NCBI RefSeq assembly: GCF_008365295.1
Contig: NZ_CP043505.1
Location: 1,488,001 to 1,552,000 of the forward strand
Source: Agromyces intestinalis
Lineage (GTDB): Bacteria > Actinomycetota > Actinomycetes > Actinomycetales > Microbacteriaceae
Direction of reading: 5' to 3'
DNA length: 64,000 bases
Shown here: one piece after another, positions 43,303 to 51,050 of the stretch
How the letters are laid out: each line of letters begins with the position of its first letter
How positions within the stretch are numbered: position 1 is the first letter of the stretch
Position numbers and translations under genes: made by a program
Notes under the pieces: generated by a model
The model's database searches: none
What the model saw: only the letters and a program-made list of their open reading frames with translations
Told to the model about the DNA's origin: nothing

Positions 43303-44532
43303 TCAGCCCGCGAGCGCCTCGGACGCCTCGTCGGGTTCGGGAACCTCGACGTCGCCCGACTCGATGCGACGCCAGCGAACGCCGAGCGTCTCCGCCAGCG
43401 CGTACTGCGCACCGCCGAGGAAGATGTCGGAGTTGACGGCGTAGCGGGCGGTCGGAGGCGTGGCGCCCCGGCCGGGCTCGTGCTCGAGCTCGTCGTTGAG
43501 GACGTCGATGAACGCGTCTCCGAGGTACACACCCGCGCCGCCGATCACGATGGAGCGCACGTTCAGCGTCGCGCAGACCATCTGGAGCGTGCGTGCGAGC
43601 GTGAGCGCACCGAGCTCGATGATGCCCCGGGTCTCCGCCGACTCGACGATCGAGCGGATCTCGTCAGGTTCGAGGTCGTCGGAGAAGCTCGACCCGAGCA
43701 TCGCCGCGAGCGAGCTCACCGCCTCGAGGCATCCGTAGCGACCGCATCGGCACCTGATCTGCTCCTCGCCGAACTGGACGCGCACGTGGCCGATCTCGCC
43801 CGCGCTCGCAGCCGGACCGTGCAGGAGCCGACCGGCGAGCATCACCGCGATGCCCACGCCCTCGCCGAGGTGCACGAACACCGAGTTCTCGCTCGGATCG
43901 CCGCCCTGCACCCCCTCGGCGATCGACCCTGCGTCGGCGTCGTTGACGAGGAATGCCGGAATGCCCGCGTGCGAGCCGAGCAGGCTGTCGAGCCCGACGT
44001 TCTCCCACTTGAGCTGCACGCTCTCGAGCACCTCGGTGCGGTTCGTGGTGCCGGGCACCTGGAGCGCGATGGCGATCGGATGGAGCGAGGTGCTCCCGAT
44101 CAGCTCGGTCGTGAACGCGTCGACGTCTGACGGCTGGAGCGCGTGGTCGAGCCGGCGCTCGATGACCTCGACGATGGTGCCGGTGAGGTCGAGGACGGCT
44201 CCGCGCAGACGTCGCGGGCGCGCGACGATCGAGAGGATGCCGTGGCGATGACGGTTGATGCGCAGCGTGGTGGGGCGTTTGCCGCCGGTGCTCTCGGCCT
44301 GGCCGGCATCTTCGACGTATCCGTCGGCGATGAGCTGCGCGAGCAGGGACGACACCGTGGCCGAGGTCAGGCTCGTGACTCGCACGATCTCGGCACGGGT
44401 GCTCTCTCCGTCGTGCAGCATGACGTGTTGCAGTGCAATGGTGAGGTTCCGCTTCCGGACATCGGCATTGGAGGCCGACCCCCATTGCACGCGTTCTTCG
44501 GGGTACAGCAAGCTCGTCGATGCTCCAAACAT
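43303..44532 (-). CDS. ROK-family transcriptional repressor
   Basis: A 409-residue NagC/XylR-type regulator. A winged helix (about 20-85; STRAEIVRVTSLTSATVSSLLAQLIADGYV) precedes a ROK domain with AGEIGHVRVQFGE and the zinc site CRCGRYGCLE. The kinase ATP loop is degenerate (LSIVARPRRLRGAVLD instead of DxGGT), so it likely senses sugar without phosphorylating it. AGGAGG lies before the ATG. It probably controls the convergent importer or the chitin genes beside it. Confidence 0.88.
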   Translation of the reverse strand: MFGASTSLLYPEERVQWGSASNADVRKRNLTIALQHVMLHDGESTRAEIVRVTSLTSATVSSLLAQLIADGYVEDAGQAESTGGKRPTTLRINRHRHGILSIVARPRRLRGAVLDLTGTIVEVIERRLDHALQPSDVDAFTTELIGSTSLHPIAIALQVPGTTNRTEVLESVQLKWENVGLDSLLGSHAGIPAFLVNDADAGSIAEGVQGGDPSENSVFVHLGEGVGIAVMLAGRLLHGPAASAGEIGHVRVQFGEEQIRCRCGRYGCLEAVSSLAAMLGSSFSDDLEPDEIRSIVESAETRGIIELGALTLARTLQMVCATLNVRSIVIGGAGVYLGDAFIDVLNDELEHEPGRGATPPTARYAVNSDIFLGGAQYALAETLGVRWRRIESGDVEVPEPDEASEALAG

Positions 44533-44613
44533 TCGGTCCCTCCTGGCCCGTGTCCGGACATGCATGCCCCGCGTGATCGCCGGGGATCCGGCGACCTGCC
44601 TGAGCGACAGCAC

Positions 44614-44619
44614 ATCTTA
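44614..44619 (-). promoter_or_regulatory. -10 box of the ROK repressor gene
   Basis: TAAGAT on the minus strand, about 80 bases before the ATG. Immediately upstream is a CGCGCACG-rich imperfect dyad. The leader may carry control elements. Confidence 0.45.
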
Positions 44620-44672
44620 GTACGCGCACGTGTCCGTGCGCGCACGTCGACGGTGGGATCGGGACGGATTCT

Positions 44673-45818
44673 TCAGTGAACGCGGTCGGCCGCGGCGGGG
44701 TCGTCGAGGAGGTCGCCACCCGTCCGGTCGACACTGTCGGGCGCGGCTTCCGCGACCTCGCCAACCGGGTCCGCGGCGTCAGCCGGGGCCGCGGCGGCCG
44801 GGGCCGCGGCGTCGGCCGGGGCCCCGGCGGTCGATCGCCGGCGCCGCCGACGGCGGACGCCCCGCACGACGAGTGCTGCCACGCCCGCGAGGAGGATCAC
44901 CACGACCACCCATGGCACGGCCGGCACGCGCTGCGACGTCTCGACGATCACCGCGTCCACCGTTCCGAACGGGGTCTCGGTGTCGGAGGTGAGCGTCACG
45001 GCGGCGTCGAGGAGTCCGATCGGCAGCGCGTCGCTCGAGGAGAGGGTGCCGTGCACCGACTGCCCGGGCAATACGAGCGGAACCGGCGCCGAAGGCCCGC
45101 CTCCGAGCGGCAGCCCGAATGGTCCGGTGAGCCGGCCGCCGAGGTCGCCGCCCAGCGCGACGTTCCCCGTGTTGCGGATCTCGTAGTCGACGCGCGCCGC
45201 GGGATTCGCGACCGGGAAGAGCCACGGGTTGTAGTCGACACCGCTGATCGTCAGCTCGAATCCCGGCGCGAGCGCCCCGGCGACGCGGACGAAGACCCGG
45301 GTGCCGACGCGTTGGTCGACCGCGAGCCCCGAGCCGCCGGCGGGGCCCGCGACGAAACGGCTGGCGACGATCCCGGCAGCGTGATCGCCGGGCGTCGCGT
45401 CGTCCGGGACGCTGATGGTGATTGGGATCCGCACGGCGGTCGCGGGAGCCACCTCGACGCGCCCGGCATCGAGCGAGATCCAGGTGCCGGCATCCTGCGG
45501 CGGTTCCGACGCCGGAAGCAACGTGAAGTCCCCCGACTCGGTGTTGAGCGCGTCCGTGGCGTAGACGTCGAGCGTCAACGCGGAGGCGCCGAGGTTCGAG
45601 ACGTCGACCGTGTCGGACAGCGTCTCGCCTGGCTGCGCGTCGATGAGGAGCACCTGGCGTGCGCCCCCGTCGGCGGCCGGCGCCGGCGCGACGGCCCAGC
45701 GGATCCCGGCCTCGTCCTCGGCACGGACGACGGCCTCGGCCGGCGCGATCGAGACGGAGGCCATGAGCAGTGCTGCTGCGATGGAGATCGGGCCGCTCCA
45801 GCGAAGTGCGATGGACAT
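44673..45818 (-). CDS. DUF916-like (WxL-interacting-protein-type) membrane-anchored surface protein, copy 1
   Basis: A 381-residue secreted protein: signal peptide (to about residue 29), an N-terminal beta domain (RWAVAPAPAADGG, LIDAQPGETLSDTVDVSNLGASALTLDVYATDA, TWISLD, IPITISVPDDATPGDHAAGIVAS) and a second Ig-like domain (FELTISGVDYNPWLF...YEIRNTGNVALGG). A C-terminal helix (VPWVVVVILLAGVAALVV), an Arg cluster and an Ala/Asp-rich cytoplasmic tail follow. In Firmicutes, DUF916 proteins pair with WxL proteins at the wall. It follows the WxL-bearing chitinase gene by one hairpin, so it is its likely membrane partner. Paralogue at 49111-50229. Confidence 0.8.
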   Translation of the reverse strand: MSIALRWSGPISIAAALLMASVSIAPAEAVVRAEDEAGIRWAVAPAPAADGGARQVLLIDAQPGETLSDTVDVSNLGASALTLDVYATDALNTESGDFTLLPASEPPQDAGTWISLDAGRVEVAPATAVRIPITISVPDDATPGDHAAGIVASRFVAGPAGGSGLAVDQRVGTRVFVRVAGALAPGFELTISGVDYNPWLFPVANPAARVDYEIRNTGNVALGGDLGGRLTGPFGLPLGGGPSAPVPLVLPGQSVHGTLSSSDALPIGLLDAAVTLTSDTETPFGTVDAVIVETSQRVPAVPWVVVVILLAGVAALVVRGVRRRRRRRSTAGAPADAAAPAAAAPADAADPVGEVAEAAPDSVDRTGGDLLDDPAAADRVH

Positions 45819-45854
45819 GTGGAACCCTTCGTCGTCGAAGACCGGGACCGAGCG

Positions 45855-45888
45855 CCGGGGAGGGGCGGAGGAGCCCGCCCCTCCCCGG
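45855..45888 (-). terminator. Strong hairpin after the chitinase gene
   Basis: A 14-base perfect stem (starting CCGGGGAGG) with a 6-base loop lies 9 bases after the chitinase stop and 36 bases before the next start. It may terminate partly or protect the upstream mRNA. Confidence 0.7.
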
Positions 45889-45896
45889 AGCCTCGA

Positions 45897-47945
45897 TCAG
45901 ATGAGCGTCAGCGTCAGCACGCCAGTGTATGTTCCAGCCGGAGTGTCGTAGGGGACACCCAGCTTGAGGCCGCCACCGCACGTGAACCCGCCCGAGCTGG
46001 CACCAACCCCGCCGTTGCACAACGTGCGCGGCGTTCCGAGGCCGGTTCCAGGCTTCTGCTCCGGGCCGGTCACGACGACCGGCTGCGTGAGGTTGGTGTG
46101 CACGAGGCCGAGCGACGCGCGGTCGACGACCGACGACGACGGGGTCCACCCGAGGTTGTCGGCGGCGATCGATCCCTGCAGCGAACCACGGAAGTCGGTC
46201 ACCTGTCCGGTGAGCGTCCACCCCTGGTTCGTGCCGCGGCCATCGAACACCGACACCGCGTGCAGGGCGCCGTCGACGGTCTGGTCCTCGCCGTTCAATG
46301 TGATCGCACCGAGGTCGATCGGCGACGTGTCGGTGACGTCGAGCGACAGCTGACCGCCGTTGACATCGACCGTGATCGTCTGCTGCTCGGGCAGCACCGT
46401 GCCCACCGAGACCGACGCGTTCACCATGCGCGAGTTGATCGGGTCGGGGTCGACGACCGCGACCGTCAGCGGGTAGCTGCCCGTCGCGCCGTAGGTGTGC
46501 GTGCCCTCGATCGAGAACACCCCACCGCCGATCGACTTGACCGTGGCCACGCCCGTCGTGTTGTCGCCCCAGTTGATCACCGCGGTCAGGTTCGCGGCGG
46601 AGCTGCCCGTCACGCGAGCGACCTCGGCGGTGAACTCCTGGCCGGCGACGGCTGCCACGGAGGCACCCGTCACGGTCGGCGCGGGCGCGGCGTTCACCGC
46701 GTCGTCACCGAGGAACCCACGCGCTACCGCGCGCAGCTGGCTGTTCTGCGCGTCGCCGCGGAGCTCCCACGAGAAGAACCCGTTCAAGCCCATCCGCTTC
46801 GCGTACTCGGCCCGGATCTCGAGCGACTGGGCGTTCTCGAAGCTGCACAGACGCTTGGCGGCGGGATCCCAGATGTACGGCGAGTACACGTCGGCATCCC
46901 AGTTGATGAGCGCGGATGCCGCCGGGTTGAGCGCGTTGGCCATCGTGGCCGAGCCGCAGCCGGTCGCCGTCCACGTCTGGAACAGCCCGTTGTTCTCGGT
47001 GCTCGTCACGAGGAAGCCACGCTGGAGGGTGAACTCGGCCCCCAGGGTGATCTTCTCGGCGGGCACGCCCTCCGAGAGGTAGAGCTTCACGGCCGCGTCG
47101 ATGCTGTTGTACGGGTCGCCCGTGTTGTCGAGCGGGTGGTTGTACAACGGCTGGTTGAACATCGAGACCGGCGAATACCCGGTGCCCATGTCGTACGTCA
47201 TGATGTTGATGGTGTCGAGAGTTCGGCCGAGGTACTCGAGGTCGAAGCTCTTGAGCACGTCGTACGGCGCACCGGTGACGTTGTTGCCCGAGTCCTGCCA
47301 ACGACCGGCCGGCAGCGCCGCCGCGAGCAGGAAGTCGCGACGGTCGCGGCCGTTCGCGTCAGCGTACGCGTTCAGCTGCCGCCGGAACTCGTCGACCAGC
47401 AGGTTCACGTTCTCGCGGTCCTCGGCACGGTACCCGATGTTGTTGAGTCCGCCGCTGACCGGGAACTCCCAGTCGATGTCGAACCCGTCGACCGCACCGT
47501 TCGCGATGAACGCGTCCATGCACGACTTCACGAACGCCTCGCGCGATGCGGGCGTCGCTGCGGCGTCGGAGAACCCGCCGGCGCCCCATCCGCCGATCGA
47601 CCGGATGATCTTCAGGTCGGGGCGCTTGGCTCGCTCCGCCTTCACGGCGTCGATTCCGGCTTGGCTCGCGGTCGTGCACTTCCCGTCGCGGATCGTCGAG
47701 AAGGCCCAGTAGAAGTGCGTGACCAGGTCCATCTCGATCGGCGCGAAGTTCGGCACCGTCTGCAGGAGGTAGCCGCCGATGATCGGCGTGGTGGGCGCCG
47801 GCACTTCCTCACCCGCGCCGGAGTCCGCGAATGCGGCCGGCGCGGTGAGCAGCGAGGCGGTGACCGCCCCCGCGGCCAACAGGGTCGCGATCGCGCGACC
47901 CGTACGGGCTCTCGCCCGCGTTCGAGGTGGTGATGTGTATCGCAA
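45897..47945 (-). CDS. Secreted GH18 chitinase with PKD-like and C-terminal WxL-type domains
   Basis: A 682-residue exported enzyme. Signal peptide 1-40 (AFA-D). GH18 barrel about 52-415 with the catalytic DGFDIDWE (Asp156, Asp158, acid Glu160), SIGGWGAGG and MTYDMGTGY. PKD-like domain about 425-515 (AVINWGDNTTG, GTHTYGATGSY). WxL-type domain about 523-682, with the signature FDGRGTNQGWTLTGQVTDF (Trp576), a second NLGWTP site and the terminal PAGTYTGVLTLTLI. The last domain should hold the enzyme on peptidoglycan. The start is TTG, preceded by GGAAGGA; no better start exists upstream of the signal peptide. Confidence 0.88.
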   Translation of the reverse strand: MRYTSPPRTRARARTGRAIATLLAAGAVTASLLTAPAAFADSGAGEEVPAPTTPIIGGYLLQTVPNFAPIEMDLVTHFYWAFSTIRDGKCTTASQAGIDAVKAERAKRPDLKIIRSIGGWGAGGFSDAAATPASREAFVKSCMDAFIANGAVDGFDIDWEFPVSGGLNNIGYRAEDRENVNLLVDEFRRQLNAYADANGRDRRDFLLAAALPAGRWQDSGNNVTGAPYDVLKSFDLEYLGRTLDTINIMTYDMGTGYSPVSMFNQPLYNHPLDNTGDPYNSIDAAVKLYLSEGVPAEKITLGAEFTLQRGFLVTSTENNGLFQTWTATGCGSATMANALNPAASALINWDADVYSPYIWDPAAKRLCSFENAQSLEIRAEYAKRMGLNGFFSWELRGDAQNSQLRAVARGFLGDDAVNAAPAPTVTGASVAAVAGQEFTAEVARVTGSSAANLTAVINWGDNTTGVATVKSIGGGVFSIEGTHTYGATGSYPLTVAVVDPDPINSRMVNASVSVGTVLPEQQTITVDVNGGQLSLDVTDTSPIDLGAITLNGEDQTVDGALHAVSVFDGRGTNQGWTLTGQVTDFRGSLQGSIAADNLGWTPSSSVVDRASLGLVHTNLTQPVVVTGPEQKPGTGLGTPRTLCNGGVGASSGGFTCGGGLKLGVPYDTPAGTYTGVLTLTLI

Positions 47946-48112
47946 GTGGATCCGTCCTTCCGAGCAGGAGGAGACGACCCGGACGGGCGTCTCCCGCGGG
48001 TGGCACTACGAAGCGAACCGACCCCCGGGCCTCGGCAACGCCGTGGGACGTACGGCTGCAGCGCCTCGTTGCGCGCTTCGGGCCGAACGGGTTCGAGCGT
48101 CGGTTCTCGCTC

Positions 48113-48118
48113 AGCATA
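48113..48118 (-). promoter_or_regulatory. -10 box of the chitinase gene
   Basis: TATGCT on the minus strand, directly after the conserved GTCAAG end of the shared element. Predicts a 5' leader of about 160 bases. Confidence 0.5.
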
Positions 48119-48146
48119 CTTGACTTTCTTCGTTTGTCACCAAAAG
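48119..48146. promoter_or_regulatory. Conserved chitin-gene upstream element, copy 1
   Basis: On the plus strand it reads CTTGACTTTCTTC then GTTTGTCACC; 13 bases are identical to the copy at 54162-54189, with partial matching beyond. TGAC and GTCA form a weak dyad 11 bases apart. It overlaps the -35 region of the chitinase promoter, a repressor-like position. Confidence 0.6.
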
Positions 48147-48257
48147 AATGAATTCGGATCGCATCGACGCGAATTCCCGGCTCACGGGTACCCGCTGACC
48201 GGCGGTCTCGGAACCGAATCGGGCCCGCCTCCGCACCGGACCCCGTCTGGAGGAACC

Positions 48258-49034
48258 ATGCTCATCCCCACCGAAGTCGCCGACCGCCGGATCGGCCGGG
48301 GCCGCCCCGCCGAAGACGCGCACCACGCTGCCGGCGATCGACAGGTGCGCCGTACCGAGCCGTTCCGCCGAGGACTCGTCGTCTCGCTGCTGCCGACCCC
48401 GACTTCCCCGTGGTCGCGCCCCGACGACATCGCGCGACTCGCGATCGCCGCCGACGCGGGCGGTGCCGTCGCCGTGCGAGTGGGCAGCGCGACCGCCGTC
48501 CGTGCGGTCCGGATGACCGTGCCGGGCCTGCCGATCATCGCCCGGCATACCTCCCCTGACGGCTTCGATCTCGTCGCCGGCGTGGACGAGATCGCCGCGA
48601 TGGGTCTCAGCGGCGCCGATCTCGTCGAGATCGACGTCGACGACGCGGCGTCGCTCGCCCTCGTGTCGCAAGCGACGTTCGACGGATTCCGCATCGCCGC
48701 CCGGGTCGACCGGCGGCGCCTCGCGACGGCCGCGGTCGACGCCGGAGCGGGTGCGATCGTGTTCGCGCCGCCGGTCCGCGGCGGAGCCGGTGCACCCGTC
48801 ATCCATGCGCTGCTCGACGCGGTCGGAGCGGCCACGCCCACGATCGTCGACCATGACGCGGACGCGCCGGAGGTGGCCGCTGCCAGTCTTCGTCTCGGCG
48901 CGCACGGCGTCGTCATCGGGGCCGGGATCACCGACCCGATGCGGCTCACCTGGACCTACGCGACCGCGCTGACCGGGATCGCCGCCGAGGACCCGCAGGA
49001 CGCGAACGAGGGGCACGCCGTCGAGGCTCGCTGA
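48258..49034 (+). CDS. NanE-like (N-acylmannosamine-6-phosphate epimerase family) protein with altered active site
   Basis: A 258-residue TIM-barrel-like protein with a 35-residue polar N-terminal extension. RGLVVSLLPTPTSPWSRPDDIARLAIAADAGGAVAVRV and AMGLSGADLVEIDVDDA match the NanE plan. However, the segment that should carry the catalytic Lys (GIIKRD type) reads LPIIARHTSPDG, and the one with catalytic Glu (IAEGR type) reads PTIVDHDAD. It may have lost epimerase activity or changed reaction. GGAGGAA precedes the ATG. It is the only plus-strand gene in the chitin module. Confidence 0.65.
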   Translation: MLIPTEVADRRIGRGRPAEDAHHAAGDRQVRRTEPFRRGLVVSLLPTPTSPWSRPDDIARLAIAADAGGAVAVRVGSATAVRAVRMTVPGLPIIARHTSPDGFDLVAGVDEIAAMGLSGADLVEIDVDDAASLALVSQATFDGFRIAARVDRRRLATAAVDAGAGAIVFAPPVRGGAGAPVIHALLDAVGAATPTIVDHDADAPEVAAASLRLGAHGVVIGAGITDPMRLTWTYATALTGIAAEDPQDANEGHAVEAR

Positions 49035-49044
49035 GCGGCTCGTT

Positions 49045-49095
49045 CGGCGGGCCCGGTCGGCGGGCCCGGTCGGCGCCCAGGTCGGCGCCCCAGGA
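49045..49095. repeat. 13-base imperfect tandem repeat
   Basis: Two exact copies of CGGCGGGCCCGGT (49045, 49058) followed by two diverged copies (CGGCGCCCAGGT and CGGCGCCCCAGGA). It lies between convergent genes and could form hairpins that end both transcripts. Confidence 0.8.
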
Positions 49096-49110
49096 CGGCG
49101 CACCGACGCC

Positions 49111-50229
49111 TCAGGCGCCGCGCTCGGCCGGCACACGGCCGCCCGGTGCCGGCGAGGCCTGGGCGGATGTCGCGGCTCCCGTCTGGGCGCCGGCCTCTCT
49201 GCGGGCGCGGTCGGCGCCCTCCCGGCGCGCCTGCTCGAGCATGCGCTCGAGCGCGGCGCGACGGCGGCGACGGACCACGACGAAGGCGACGACGAGCAGC
49301 GCTGCGGTGAGCAGGGTCGCGAGCTGCGCCCACGGTACCGCGACCACCGTCTGCGTCGCGAACGACGGCTCGGCGGCCGAAGCACCCTCGGGCGCATTCG
49401 GGCGCACGGCGCCGCTCGCGTCGACGACGACCTGCACGGCCCCGACCGCCCAGACGCCCGTCAGCCGGACGACCCGTTCGATCCGGCCTCCCGGCAGCAC
49501 CTCCTCCGGATCCGCCGGCGACTCCGATCTCGCGCCCCCCGGCCAGCCGTCGGCACGCGCCCGCGCCGAGACATCCAAGCCGAGCACGCCGTCGTTGACG
49601 ACGGCGTACCGGACCACGACCGCGCCCGGAGCGAACGGATTCGGACTCGGCTCGTACCCCGCGTCGATGATCTCGGTCCGCAGCGAGGCCACGACCGCAC
49701 CGGGTGCCCGAAGGTTGAACCGAACGCCCACGCGCGCTTCGAACGCGACCTCCGTGCCGCTCACGATGGACGCGGCGACGCCGGCAGGATGATCACCGGG
49801 CAGCGCCTCCTCCGGCGCGGTGACGTCCACCGGAACCACGACGGTCTCGTCGGCAGCGACGAGCACCGCGGGCGGAACCGAGATCCAGGTTCCGCCATCG
49901 CTCGGCGGCGTCGCCGACGGCAGCATGTCGAAGTTGCCGCCGCTGGTGAGGAAGCCGTCGTTCGCGCTCAGTGCGAACTCGACCGCCTCGTCCGAGAGGT
50001 TGGTCACGGCGATGTGCTCGGTCGCGGACTCGCCCGGAGCGAGCTCGAGATCGACCACCCGACGGCCGTCGGGACCGTTCGCATCGGCCGGGACGACGGT
50101 CCAGGTGACCAGCGAGCCGGGCGGGTCGGGTGCCTCCGAGGCGAATGCGGCGGCGCCGACCGCGGTCGGGGCGATCGCGACCAGCATCGCGGTGAGGGCC
50201 CGTACGGCCAGGGAACGCGGGGGCGTCAT
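49111..50229 (-). CDS. DUF916-like membrane-anchored surface protein, copy 2
   Basis: A 372-residue paralogue of the protein at 44673-45818. Signal peptide to about residue 30; the first beta domain has VTWTVVPADANGPDG, DLELAPGESATEHIAVTNLSDEAVEFALSANDG, GTWISVPP and DVTAPEEALPGDHPAGVAAS. A second beta domain, then a membrane helix (VPWAQLATLLTAALLVVAFVVV), an Arg cluster and a charged cytoplasmic tail follow. Both copies share the LPGDHPAG/TPGDHAAG motif. It follows the small WxL-like gene by one hairpin. Expected to anchor or display that protein. Confidence 0.8.
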   Translation of the reverse strand: MTPPRSLAVRALTAMLVAIAPTAVGAAAFASEAPDPPGSLVTWTVVPADANGPDGRRVVDLELAPGESATEHIAVTNLSDEAVEFALSANDGFLTSGGNFDMLPSATPPSDGGTWISVPPAVLVAADETVVVPVDVTAPEEALPGDHPAGVAASIVSGTEVAFEARVGVRFNLRAPGAVVASLRTEIIDAGYEPSPNPFAPGAVVVRYAVVNDGVLGLDVSARARADGWPGGARSESPADPEEVLPGGRIERVVRLTGVWAVGAVQVVVDASGAVRPNAPEGASAAEPSFATQTVVAVPWAQLATLLTAALLVVAFVVVRRRRRAALERMLEQARREGADRARREAGAQTGAATSAQASPAPGGRVPAERGA

Positions 50230-50256
50230 CGATGCGGCTCCTCGGAGGCAGGCGAA

Positions 50257-50288
50257 GCCCGGGCAGGTCGTCGTCGACCTGCCCGGGC
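50257..50288 (-). terminator. Strong hairpin after the small WxL-like gene
   Basis: A 14-base perfect stem (GCCCGGGCAGGTCG) with a 4-base loop starts 6 bases after the WxL-like stop and ends 27 bases before the DUF916-like start. Confidence 0.75.
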
Positions 50289-50294
50289 ATCTGC

Positions 50295-50912
50295 TCAGTT
50301 GTTCTCGAACAGCGAGAGGGTGATGGTCGAACGGTACTGTCCGGCCGGGGTCTCCGCGGGGATCTTCAGGGTGAGGTCCGCGGTGACGTTGACGGCCGAT
50401 GCGTCGGCTCCCGGCTCCCAGGTCGACACCAGCAGGTCGCTGCCGGAGTCGATGCCGGGCCCGCCGTCGAGCGATCCGAGCACCGGCTCACCCGGTGCGA
50501 CGATGCCCTCGGCCGGCGAGAGCAATCGCGGCGACCAGCCGAGCCGGGAGGCGTCGATCGGCGCGAGTCCGTCCGCGGTGAACGCCGAGGCCTGACCGGT
50601 GACCGCCCAGTACGAGCCCGGCGGGATCTCCTCCGTCGTGCGCGAGTCGGTCACGGTCACGGTCGGCAGGGCGCCCGTGAACTGGCGCACGGTCTGGTCG
50701 GAGTCGTGCTCGGTCAGGACGACGCCGTCGTTCGGGGCGACCGTCAGTGCCAGCGTGCCGGGCGGCACGATCTCCTCGACGTCGACCGACACGTCGATGC
50801 CGGCGGAGTCGTCGTCGGCCGCCGCCGCCGCGGTGGCGAATCCGAGTGCGCCCGAGAGGGCGAGCCCGGCCGCGACCACGGTTGCGGCGCTGGTGGTGTT
50901 GCGTCTGTTCAT
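50295..50912 (-). CDS. Small secreted WxL-like cell-surface protein
   Basis: A 205-residue exported protein with signal peptide to about residue 32 (AAAAA-DDD). The rest resembles one WxL domain: GTLALTVAPNDGVVLTE, VTVTDSRTTEEIPPGSYWAVTGQASAF (a W-A-V variant of the first WxL motif), LGWSPRLL (second tryptophan motif) and the ending PAGQYRSTITLSLFENN. The plan matches the chitinase C-terminus, without any catalytic domain. It could coat the wall and bind peptidoglycan or its DUF916-like partner. GAAGGACACAGGA precedes the ATG. Confidence 0.78.
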   Translation of the reverse strand: MNRRNTTSAATVVAAGLALSGALGFATAAAAADDDSAGIDVSVDVEEIVPPGTLALTVAPNDGVVLTEHDSDQTVRQFTGALPTVTVTDSRTTEEIPPGSYWAVTGQASAFTADGLAPIDASRLGWSPRLLSPAEGIVAPGEPVLGSLDGGPGIDSGSDLLVSTWEPGADASAVNVTADLTLKIPAETPAGQYRSTITLSLFENN

Positions 50913-51005
50913 CGTGTTCCTGTGTCCTTCGTTCGGTGGTGCTCGGGTTGGTGTACGAGATGCGGATGTCCCGCCGCCCGCCGCCCGCCGCTCCGGCAGG
51001 CGGGG

Positions 51006-51041
51006 CCGCCGCCGGGACTCCCATGAACGCCCCGGCGGCGG
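51006..51041 (-). terminator. Hairpin after the hexosaminidase gene
   Basis: CCGCCGCCGGG pairs with CCCGGCGGCGG around a 14-base loop, 9 bases after the GH20 stop. A CCGCCCG triplet repeat lies just beyond it (50970-50992). Confidence 0.6.
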
Positions 51042-51050
51042 GAGCGGCGT

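Larger units (their letters stand above)
47946..48257. promoter_or_regulatory. Divergent region between chitinase and NanE-like genes
   Basis: 312 bases. For the chitinase it has a TATGCT -10 box (48113-48118, minus strand), a conserved element just upstream, and a leader of about 160 bases. For the plus-strand gene, GGAGGAA lies before the ATG but no clear promoter is seen. No coding content. Confidence 0.7.

Noticed and set aside
44676..47933. A 1085-codon plus-strand open frame
   Set aside because: Antisense to the chitinase and DUF916-like genes, Arg/Glu/Asp-rich with no domains; a high-GC shadow frame.
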